Shown here: piece by piece, positions 23,827 through 35,000 of the stretch
How the letters are laid out: each line of letters starts with the position of its first letter
Position numbering within the stretch: position 1 is the stretch's first letter
Assembly: GCA_035041965.1 (NCBI GenBank)
Contig: JAPYMA010002852.1
Span: 1 to 64,000, forward strand
DNA from: Anisakis pegreffii
Lineage: Eukaryota; Nematoda; Chromadorea; Rhabditida; Anisakidae
DNA length: 64,000 nt
Direction of reading: 5' to 3'
Notes under the pieces: model-generated
The model's input: only the letters and a program-made list of their open reading frames with translations
Told to the model about the DNA's origin: nothing
Database searches by the model: none
Program-made: the position numbers and the translations under genes

Positions 23827-26800
23827 ATGTTTGCAGAAAAGCTCTCGTCCAATACAATACTGAAACTGAATATTGGTGGAACATCGTACCGCATTCGCCA
23901 GTCTACACTTCTTTCACGTGGTAACTCAAGTCGTTTAGCGCATTTTGCTCAGTCTGATGCTGACACAAGATTGAGCTATTGTGATGCGTATCTTGCGGTG
24001 AGTTTTCCCTCCGTTGCATTCACCTGCACCTGCCTAGAAATCTTTGTTGGTTTACATGAGAAAAAAATATTAAACTTAAAATAAACAATATCATCTCAAA
24101 GGGAAAAGATTTTTCAACTCCAATGATGAATATGAAACAAAAACAGCTTCGTATCAACTTCATCCTCGTTGCCTTTTTTATCTCTTCAGTATACCTGGAT
24201 AAAAAGTGATAGTCACTTCAGACTGTCTTGCTACATTTTCGTCAAACTAGGATTATCTTTAGCCGCTGATTTGACCTCAATCCTCGGATCACATGACCTC
24301 AATCCTCGGATAACAAACCAATCGCCAGCATAAACACTGCAAACATTTTCTTTCCATTCATCAATCATTTGATATTCTGACAATCTTGTCTGTTCCTTGT
24401 CTGCTTCAAATGTTCCACCGGTGTAATGCTACTTGATACACATCGACTAATCACACTGGAAGCAGTTGTTTTCCATCATTTACTTCATCACTATCACAAG
24501 AAAATTACAGCAAACTGTTTCAAGGGGGCTACATTACTCAGAAAAACTCATGTTTCTTTTCCTCATTTCACATTTTCTCATAGAACAAATAATTTTAAAA
24601 GACGAATATTCGAAAGAAAGTGATCGATTTTGAAATGAGCAACTTAAGAATCTAGTCATATGCTCATGTAAAATGATCATTATCAACTACTGTCATTCAT
24701 CAATAACGAGTGATCTGCGTTTCACTTTCCATCAACTCATAAAAAGCAAAGTTTGTCCAGCTTGATAACATTGATGCCTTAGGTATAATTTTCAGTACAA
24801 AATAAATATTAGTATGATGGATGGATAAGAAAAGTAGTCATTGGACACTAGCGGCTTCATCACTACCAGCTTCACCTCAGAACTTCAAAATACTCCTCCA
24901 TAACGTCAATCAATGCTCAACGAATTTTAGGCTAGCGACGAGTATTATTTTGAGCGTTCACCGAGACTCTTCGAAGCGATCTTCAAATACTATATTAGTG
25001 GTCAACTGCATCGACCGTTGGATGTGTGTGCGACTGAATTCAGCGCTGAGCTCAACTACTGGACAGTAGCCGATGATCAGTTGTCGCCATGCTGTTGGCC
25101 TGCATATCAAATGTACGCCAAGTTTCATTCTGAGTTATGTTTTCGAAGAACTGTCAGTTAAATATTCCGATGGGACTGGTGGCCATTCACGCCATTTCGT
25201 GACAGTTACTCAAATGAATCTTTGTTTACTCAACTACACAAATCTAATATTTTAAAACAAAGAGATGACTGTTCTGAGTGCGGGAACAAAAGGTTCGAGG
25301 CAACAAAACAGCAAAAGCATTTATCAGCGAGCGATTATTTCGGGATAGATAAATATCAGTGTGCATTTGTCGTCACAGTTGCATTGAAACATTCCATTGT
25401 GATTCTTGAAACTTTGCGCTGACAATGAGTATTTTTACGAGTGCACGTCACCTTTTTCGATGTTTTCTCGTGAGTGATGAGAAACTTTCTACGAATCGTT
25501 GCAGTAACGATGTGTTTATGTGTGTGTGAACTGCATTCCTTCTCAGCGATAGCAATCGACAAATTCATTTTACACAATAGAGTGCTTTTCTTTCGAGTGC
25601 GTTTTCCCTTGCCAACATGAAATCGCAATGAAATCCGAACTTCTCATCGAACCCAGTTTGGGTGCATGAGACTATCACTACATTGAGGAATAACCCAGCT
25701 CGTAAGGCTTATGGCAGTTATTCGTGGAGATGATTTTATGTGCATATTCCTTTCAGTCACAGAAATGATCGGCTGTTTTCAGTCGTGCAGTTTATGAAAA
25801 CTCTCTATGATATTACACCGGTATTACACATAACTTTTATGCGCCAGAGAAGTTGCACAATGATAAAAGCATCAAGGGACACTGAAATAGTTTCATCATT
25901 AAAATCTAGAAGTTTGATCTTATACACTGAATAGAACTGGCTATTGTGGGAGATAAGATTCTCAGGATTAAAATTTTGCGAGCCTGATGAATGCTGTCGA
26001 ACTGATGAATGATTTTGTAAAATGCCTCTCAGGCAGAAACGCTCGCGATTTGTGGATACGAAGGTATCAATTGGCGATACTCAACCGTAAGTTGTAATTG
26101 TTCACAATCTCCCTCTCTGACAAGATTGTATATGTTCCCTTTACTTGTTAGTGTCAGTTAGATCCTCACAAATCCCTCTTGATGAAAACTATTGTTCACC
26201 TTATAATAATATTCCGTGTGATTAGTATTCCTAGTGACTAACACTCACCTTGCAAGGCATCTGAAGGTGTTCCTTTCTTGTAATTCTTATTAAGATAATG
26301 CGATTCTCATTGGGTGTGATGAAAATGAAACAGTTCACGGATGTGTTCATTAGAGGAACAGATAAACTGGGAAAGTCTGATGATATGGGCATAAGAGAAA
26401 GTGAACTTGCTGAGAAAAGATGTCTGTCGAAAATAAAAGTACCCTCGAAGAGAAGGCCAGACCGACCACAACGAAGTTTTATTCACGTAATAACTAAATA
26501 TATGGGAAATGCTATTACGTTAACAGCAGAAAATGCAGCAGGACGTGCTCATTGGAGAAGTAAAAACTTCTGTGGTGACTCTCAATGGAATATCAGACAG
26601 GAACATAAGAAGTTGCTCTGTAGTTTTTAACCGTTGTTAATGCCTCACATCAGTTGTTGTCCACTGTATCGCACAACGTTCACGTGATTAACACGGGTGT
26701 TCATGCGAGGAACTGAGGGGCTGCAGCTGAAAAGTCGGGGAGTAATACATCACTGGCAGGGATGTCGATCAGAAAGTCGGGAGGCAAAAATGTGGGAGAT

Positions 26801-29800
26801 TGCGCCCCGTGGGATACCCTGTTCGTCGACAAACACTAGTTAATACTACGATGTTTCACTTCGCTTCAACAGTGCAGTCGCTTTCCCGTGTCGACGCTTA
26901 ACTCACGATTAGTATCGATGATTGTATCGATGATTAGTATCGATGATTGAAGAGTGCATGATTTTCTTCTCAAATTCAACTAATCATGAATTTATTGTTG
27001 ATGTTATAATGTTCACAAGTAGTTTTCGTCGGGGAACGGGGTCCCCGTCGGGGACCCCGGCGGGGAACGCGGGGAGCGCTCCCCCCGCGCAATTTGCTCC
27101 CCGACTTTTTTGCGGGGACCCCCCCGTCCAATTTACTCCCCGCGGGGACCCCCCCGCGCAATTTGCTCCCCGACTTTTTCGCGGGAATTCCCCCCGTCCA
27201 ATTTACTCCCCGCGGGGACCCCCCATCGTCCAATTTACTCCCCGCGGGGACCCCCCCGTGCAAAAAATTGCTCCCCGACGAACACTATTCACAAGTGCTG
27301 GAGTGCTTCGTGTTGATTAATCGGTTTTGCAGGGTGCTTGATTCGGTGGAATTCGGTGATAATCAGAAGTCGAGTGAGGCATTCGACGGTAATCGAAGTA
27401 TTCGTATGAAAATTCATAGGTTTTGTGAGGGTGACGGTACGACCGCATCCACTCTCTTCTCGTTCGCGAGCATTTCGTTTGTGCTGATCTCTGTACTAGG
27501 ACTAGTCTTCGGATCTATACACGAATTTCAAGTTTGTATTATTAATTATCTTCAACTACATGTTAGTGTTAGGTGTTAAGTCAGTATTCGAATGTTGAGT
27601 TGAATATGCAAGCATTATTGTGCAGCCTCAGCGCAGTGTATCAACCGACATATGTGCAGCCTTGTCCTTCTGCATGAGTTCTTAAAATATATTGTATTGA
27701 TCGATTCTTTGGCTCCGAAATTGAGATGGTGCGTTCAGAAAGCGGTTATCAGACTCTGTTGACAGCAACACTATTTGTTCTGAGTTGAATTACGATAAGA
27801 AGGGCTGGTCCATTTTATCCTGAAAGCTCAATAAAATGATCACTGATGATCAAACGATCAGATCTCAATAGATGATCAAACACATTGTAGGATGTTGAAT
27901 ATTCATGAATTTCCTTTTGCAATGTAACAACTGAATATTTCAGCAGCCAATCGTGAAGATTGGATTGAAAACGCGACCTGCGAATCTATCGGAACTCGAT
28001 GGTGAGACATTATCGTATTTTGCCCTGAACCTATCATTCTTCTCATTGCGATGATGAGCCTAGTTTACATCGTAAGCACGAATGAACATCGCAATGGAAA
28101 CTTGAACAGACCACAGTGTATAGCTGCAATTCCTTCCACTAGTTCATTTGATACCCCTTCTTCGGTACTCCAAACAATTATAACGTTGCTTGATAGCAAT
28201 AAGAAAGCTGGTGACCTGATAACGAAAACAGCGAGTTTCTAGTTATGAATAGAAGGAAATAGACTGAAGTCAGTTTCGAGCAGTTTGTGTTTTTGACATC
28301 AGACGTCCCGGAAGATCTTGTCACCATTTTCATTACTCACTATTCACTTGAAGTCTTCAGCGGAATTTCTACGTGTTTGTCTCATTACTGTAAATTATCA
28401 GTCTCATTCATTCTAAATGACACAGTTTTAAACGCATCGATAAAATTACAGCTGTAGATGCAATATCACAGCAAGAAGGTAAAAAATTTTGTATTGTTCC
28501 TTGTGGCCATTCAGCAGCCATTTATTGGTATTGCTGCATGATGAAATGATAATTTATGATCTTTTCATTTTTACTGCTCAGTGATTATGTTCCCTGTGGC
28601 TACCCTGTGCTAATCTAGATTAAACTCTCGGTTCTCTTTTAGTTTTTTATTTTATTTTTGTTCATTCCTCCTCAATTCCGGTCTATTCACTAGCGCAATC
28701 TTCATCATTTTTGTTGCTTCTTTCGTTTCCGTAAGTTCGCTTCATGTAATTCTCATGAGTGCCATATACATGATTCGTTTCTCCTCTTCATGCGCTTTTG
28801 AATTGGTTCTCTTCACTATGCCTCTTAGAAAGAGCTCTGTCAAGCTAACGTTGCCACATGGAAATTGTAACTGAATGACGGACCTTGTTTGGTGACGGAG
28901 CAGGGTTCAGGTTAATGATCATCTGCATGTTGTTCAAACTACTTGGAAATTCGAGTAGCATCGTTGTTTTCGGTTGCTTTCCAATGCAACTTAGCTTCTT
29001 GGTCATAATGAAGCAATAGATGCGCAGCATGTAAAATTATAACCGTTATACGTTTTGAAAATCCCCTGAATACATAACAGAAGCACATTAATGTACTATC
29101 GATTATTCTCCCTACAGAAGTGCCCATCGTGTTCAATCGCTTCACTAATTGAAGGGAATTAGAATAATGATTGACTGAATGTTCATCATGTTTATTCGCT
29201 TGGCCAATAGCGTTGAACGAATCAGTATGTCTAACTGGTTATCGTAATCGCCATGATCAGCCTTTGATGGTCGAACAAAATGCTGCCCTGCATAAGAGTG
29301 TGGCATAAGTAGTAAAAACACTAATTAAACGAATTAGTGCAAATGAGTAGACAAGTTGTGCAGAATGTTAATTGCAACATTCTAAGTAATCAATGGACGA
29401 GCGGTGAGTGATTGTTTCATGTTTTAGATGGAAAAACGCAAGTGATTTGGGAGCCATTGCCCATATTTGGTCATGTTGAAACAGTTTGTATAATCTGGTT
29501 TACGTTCGAATATCTTTTACGGATATCGGTCGCACCAAATCGTTTACAGTTTGTTTGCGGTATCATGAATATCGTCGATTTAATGGCTATCGTACCGTTC
29601 TACTTAGAAATTTCATTGGCAGTCTGTGGTATTGATTTCGCGAGTTTGAGTGATATCAAAGGTTAGCAAGCTTGATGAACATCAAAGATCATGTCGCTTC
29701 TTGAGCTACTTTTCATACATTTGCCAGCCGAATGGAGATCACTTTTAGCAGCAGCTTTATGCTTCCTTAAGGAACTTATTGTAATTAAAACTATGTCATC

Positions 29801-31097
29801 AAAAACAGATGCAACCTGAATTCTATCTACGAATGTTTTTAACAAAACAAAAAATAGGAGTGATAAGAGTTTCCAACAAAGTCACCAAAAACAAATCTTT
29901 ATGAGTTCCTACAAGCCAACTTGTCAGGTGCGTTACTCGTCATTCGAGTGTTACGAGTGCTTCGAGTGGTACGCATCCTGAAGTTGGGGCGATACAGCTC
30001 TGGAATGCGGACATTCGCTTTGACGCTGAAGAGCAGTGCTCGTCAGTTGGGCATGATGGGTATGGTTCTATCAACTGGAGTCGTCTTCTTTTCCACACTG
30101 CTTTACTTTGTCGAGAAAGACGAAGAGGCCACACCTTTCACCTCCATACCAGCTGCTTTTTGGTGGTTTGTTCTTGAAGTGATTATAATCCAACTGATGA
30201 GATATTTTTACGATCGACGAGTTCAATATGAAACACTCTTAAATTTAATTATAATGTTGAAACAATTTTAAATTTAATTATAATGATGTATCGCTCACGT
30301 AACAGTACATATTTGTATGGTTCATTGTAAGCAATGTTCAGAACTTTTAAGATAACATGCGAGTAAGCAATGCAAAGGAATTCGATTCATCTATGGGCAT
30401 TTTCATTTCTCTACTTTTTACAGTGAACTGCGCTCGTTTACTTGTATTTTACAGGGCAATTGTGACGATGACAACAGTCGGATATGGTGATTATGTGCCA
30501 GTTACTGTTCGTAAGTTTTACTCGTGTTGCATCACTTCGGTAGTGAGCAATGTCAACGTTTAGCATGTTTGCCAACGAACATCTCCCGATCCATATCGGG
30601 GCAAAACTGAGTCGAATCTAACACCATACATGGAATCTTTATATTATTAATTCGATTCTTGAATTTATGAATTATTCGAATCCAAACGAACAATTTTTCA
30701 GCTGGAAAATTAATAGCGAGTGGTGCAATTATATCGGGTGTTTTGGTGCTTGCTTTACCGATCACAATTATTGTCGATAACTTCATGAAGGTTTCCGGGA
30801 AGTGAGTTCTTTCGATTGTTTTAGTTGTCATTTGACTGCTTCTGACAAATGAGCAAATCTTTGGCCTATTGGTTTTCGGTGAATTTCAGATGTAAATTTT
30901 AATGTTTGATTATGTTTCCGTGAATGCGATCGCTCGGAACGTATGCAACAATGGAAATTCATAGAAGTGAATTGAATGCTATGTGAGTAGTTATTACGCT
31001 ATAAATAAGCTGTTTCAGTGCAAATCCGAATCAAGTGTTCGGTGCAAATTCGAATGAAATGTTCGCCGCAGCACCTCAGCAAGAGGTCAACACGTGA
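23827..31097 (+). CDS. Voltage-gated potassium channel (Kv, non-Shaker class, HX5CX20CC T1 domain)
   Basis: Nine exons join in phase into 438 aa: 23827-23997, 24931-25112, 27333-27531, 27944-28001, 29428-29661, 29928-30165, 30455-30510, 30702-30801 and 31019-31097 (TGA). Order: T1 tetramerisation domain (about aa 12-115, LNIGGTSYR) with an exact HX5CX20CC zinc-site pattern in exon 2, S1 (exon 3), S2-S3 (exon 5), an S4 with regularly spaced Arg (VIRVLRVLRVVRILKLGR) and S5 (exon 6), the pore filter TVGYGD (exon 7), S6 (exon 8) and a short 26-aa tail. The zinc motif places it with Kv2/Kv3/Kv4-type rather than Shaker channels. The S6 hinge reads LPIT, not P-X-P. The ATG at 23827 overlaps a TTTGCAG acceptor-like site, so an upstream exon may exist. 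The exon 2 donor is weak (AT|GTACGC); an alternative lies at 25121. Confidence 0.9.
26298..26630 (+). pseudogene. Degraded LINE reverse-transcriptase C-terminal fragment
   Basis: A 110-codon ORF inside the channel's second intron ends with a segment (RRPDRPQRSFIHVITKYMGN and the TLTAENAAGRAHWRSK block) that resembles the tail after the RT domain of RTE-type LINEs, with its GRP...D...A.DRA.WR pattern. No RT core is present. It belongs to a different lineage from the LINE at 1.2-5.4 kb. The identification is by pattern memory only. Confidence 0.45.
26695..26838. mobile_element. Decayed GC-rich MITE, copy 2
   Basis: This stretch carries the AAGTCGGGGAG and GGGAGATTGCGCCCCGTGGG blocks and ends TTCGTCGACAAACACTA, like the termini of the GC-rich family at 5936-6044 and 27020-27287. 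The left end (GGTGTTCATG) is degraded and no clear target duplication is seen. Confidence 0.5.
27020..27287. mobile_element. GC-rich hAT-type MITE, copy 3, with internal repeats
   Basis: Starts TAGTTTTCGTCGGGGA, ends TCCCCGACGAACACTA, and is flanked by an exact 8-bp duplication TTCACAAG (27012-27019 and 27288-27295). The interior is several copies of CGCGGGGACCCCCC plus a CAATTTACTCCC or CAATTTGCTCCC motif. It lies in intron 2 of the Kv gene, 45 bp before the S1 exon. The long frames across it are by-products of the repeat. Confidence 0.85.
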
Positions 31098-32016
31098 AGC
31101 TATCAATGACTCGCTTCATTGAGCAGAATGCTTCAACCAAGTGACTTCATTTGTCTAGCGATAATCTCGATACCGTGTCCGCTTGAACAGCCCCACTATT
31201 CAGCATGCTCCTATCCTGAACAAACAACCTTCTGATCTTATGTTTGGGTGTTTAAGCGCTCATCTCGCCAAATTGTTGGGTGCATCAAAATACGTTCTTA
31301 AGTTCACTTATGGAATTCGTGATCTGTTATTTGATAAGACCTCGCTTTGATGCATCATCATTCATCATGCTGAATGAGCAGATTGACTGAATTCGAGAAA
31401 AACCGGTTTATTAATTTATTCGCAAACTTGTTCATATTTGTATATATAATTGCAAGGAATAATACCATATTCTTGATTTCTCTCGTTCATTTTACTGTCA
31501 CCGTTCAACAAAACAAGTTAACTCTGATCGTGAGTCTGTGATGGAATCGATTTCGAAAAAGACACAAAAAGAAAGATAACAATGTTACGAAGTGTATCAT
31601 CTGAACAAAATGTAATCTACTGAGTGTGATTTCATGACACTGAAAGCCAAAAGAAATAACCATTTTCATTTATCTTCAAAGAGTTATTTTTTCGGAACAC
31701 TCAAAGCAACAGAAACAGGCTGCTTGATGATATGCAAAAATGTTATCCCCAAAAAGTGTATCAGTGCATTTCTGATAAACGAACTTCGGTTGTGTTTTGA
31801 ATTGTGGGCGAATCATAAAACAATGAAGACAATTTATTACGTAATATCTATGCAAGACCATAAAAGTGATCGCGATGAATCCATCTCGATCGTCAATTAA
31901 AATAAAAACACTCTCATTGCCAACTCTGCAAACGAATGCACAAAATTGCTATTGATAAAATACACAACAAATGATTTTGTTGAGAAATGTCGTGAAGTTT
32001 TCTTTGTAAAATTATT

Positions 32017-35000
32017 CTAACATCTCTGTAGTCCGTCACCAAAATTCATTGGTCTTCCCAAATGGGGATTACACATCGGTGGTCTGAAAAATTGGCACAT
32101 ATTTTGGGGCACTGCTTGTGGCATGTTTTGCGGTGGGAAGCCTGGCATCATGTTTTGTGGTGGTGGCGGTGGAAACGGCGGTTGAATATTTTGTGGCATC
32201 ATTGCTGGCGGCATATTTTGTGGTGGGATTGCTGGTGGTACAAATTGAGGCACAGGATGTCCTTGAGGCACATTAACCGCTAGTCCAGGCATCGTTTGTT
32301 GTGTGAAGCCTTGGTGTACATTCTGTGCGAAAGCTTGATTATTCATATTCGGTGGACATTGTTGAGCAGTCATTTGTGCATTGTTCATTGCGATATTGTT
32401 CGGCGACACTCTGCAATCGCAACACGTCTTTTGTTTTGAGATCACAACAACAAATCGCAACTGAACACTTTGAGTAACTTTTTCTGTGCCATCACAATAA
32501 CGCTCAGTAGAGTAACCATTTAAAAAATTTCCAAAATTGTATCTCTCAAAGAGATGCATATGGGCCTTGGAAATACTGCGTAAAATTCTAGTTCAAAACG
32601 ATTGGTTTGAAAAGTCGCAGATTCGTATCGTCAGATTAAGAGACTGTCGCATCATTTCGACGCCTCACGATGTTGGCAAAAGAATATCACAGTCCACTGT
32701 CCACAATTCTTTGAGATCGATAAATGTAATGGCTAACAACGACTGAAACCCTGCTGTGTTGGTTCGTCTATCTCCTTTGTCTGCGATACTCGGCAAATCA
32801 GCGATCTCACGGAGTTCCTCCTCTGAACGCAGTCGACGACCAACAGTGTATTGTGAATTCGTTATGTCCGGTAGGTTCTTCAAGTCTTCTAACTGAAACA
32901 TTCGCTTTTTTTTAAATCTCAACTGATATAGTGGCAAAGTTGGCAGAGCATTATGCAAATGGGATTGGATTCGATGGATAAATTCCGATGTGTATCACAT
33001 AATCATTGCTCACATAATTGTGAAAGTGCTCACCTCCTCAGCAGTAAATTCATATCGATTCAAAATTGGTAACTTTGAACGCTCATCGGCAATCGGCGGA
33101 AGCTCTCGCAGTTCTTCAATCTCCTCACGGGTTAAGTGCTTCTTACCGATCACGTAGTCGGATGGAAGGATGTCTGGATGAGCATTCACTTCCTGTAAAA
33201 TTTTTGCGCATAATAGTCTCAGTTCTAAGCGACCCCAAAGCATTTCTTTCAGTACGTTACGGTTGACTTCAACTATTTTAAATTATCCGACTACTCCATT
33301 GAAATTTATTGCCTTTTCAAGTTTATCACTCTCGGAAAGTATCGTTGTCGCCTACTGTTCTTTTTTCGTGTCCACTTCCAATCACGTGTTGATGTTCACG
33401 TGAACTTGTTGAAATAAATGAGTGAGGTGCATTCAAATCATTGTACCATCAAATTGTACGCACCATAATTTCCGAGGGTGTATACTGAAGACGTTTCATA
33501 TTTTGTGAAAGATCCGGTTCAGATGTGGTTATAACTGCGTGAGCACCTTAAAGGAAATTATTCAACTTGAAGTTCGTAAAGCGGACTTACAAAGTTTTTG
33601 GATCAATTCGCTTTTCATCAAACGAAAATCGAATAAGATCAGCCGTATTTGATAACTATCATTATAATGTCAACTTAAGTGACCATTTTAGGAACCCGTA
33701 TGAGAGTCGTTTCACTATACCTACAGCTTTTCCATATTACAGTGTTTTATACCTTCATTATTCGTATTCGGTAAGTTTTTGTTATCATTGGCGCTTTCTT
33801 TACTTTGTGGTTTCACTGCTTCCTTCGATCCGGGCTGATTCGGCTGATTCACCTCTGCAACGGTCATATTAATGCATTCTGAACAAAGATCGATTTGTTA
33901 AACATTCACATGCGTATATTCAGAATGCAAATCAAATCTGCAGTAACCTTTCACTTGTTGAAGGCAGCTCTGATCTCATTGCATTATACTTTCGAATTTG
34001 ATACATTTGTGAGTGTCGTTGTCATTTCGCAATGAGCACATTCACAGCTCATTATGAATCATTGTGAATTGCGGAATGAGAATGACACTCATCACGCTTT
34101 TGCTCAGCTCAGCATAAAAAGCTCACCGTTTACACCAAAGAAATCTGTTAGGCATTTTGTATCGCTAATACTCTCTGGAGCAAACGCCTAGTGAACAATC
34201 GCTGGTTTGGATTGATTTTCATGTACAACTGATTATTTATTTATTAAATCAACATCTGTGCCTCTCTCTTATCACCATTATAACAAGCGCACCTATGTGG
34301 GAATAAACCTTGGACAGGACATCACCTCAGTTCTAGTGCGCTTTCAATGTGTATCTCATCAGAAACACATCTCTTCAACCGCCATATATAGAAATTTCAA
34401 CGACTCATCAAATACCTACGTTTTTCTTCGACTTTGTTCGGTAATTGCTTGATCTCAGCGTTACTCTCGGGTCCAGACGCTCGACGATTCAGCGTTTGGT
34501 CAGATCGTTTTTGCTGTTTACCTGCGTTAATTAGTGCATAATCATAATTAATTAGTGTATACGGTACACCATACAACATTAAGCAACAATTTCGGCATCA
34601 CCGAGTTTCCCATCCTTACGTTGTCGAGTAATTGGATTGCATCTAAACAACTTACCATCACTTTCAAAATAATCAGGCAAGCTGTTTATCTCAGCAATAC
34701 TTTCGGCACCAAACGCTCGGCGATTGATTGTTTCATCGGATCGGATCGAAGGGACATCTGCGAGAATATTTTCAAGTGTAGTTTTCTGATTTTGCAATCT
34801 GTTGAAATCTAACTTTGGAAATTTAAGTGCGGTTGATTGCAGCAGGTTCTCTTTCGAAAAAGCAACACAGTGTTTCTATAACTTGCTCTGTTTTGAGTGA
34901 TTACTCAAATATCTTGTGTCAAGGTATTACGGTAAATTCTTGATGCTAGCAATGCTTTCATCGCCAAATGCTCGGCGATTCATTGTTTGATCTGAATGAG

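Noticed and set aside
27094..27332. Pro-rich protein encoded by the GC-rich repeat
   Set aside because: Open frames on both strands come from the MITE's GC-rich internal repeats; only the part after the acceptor at 27333 belongs to the Kv gene.
30181..30271. Read-through extension of the S4-S5 exon past AFWW
   Set aside because: The donor at 30166 and the acceptor at 30454 restore the conserved AFWWAIVTMTTVGYGD sequence; the extension is intronic.
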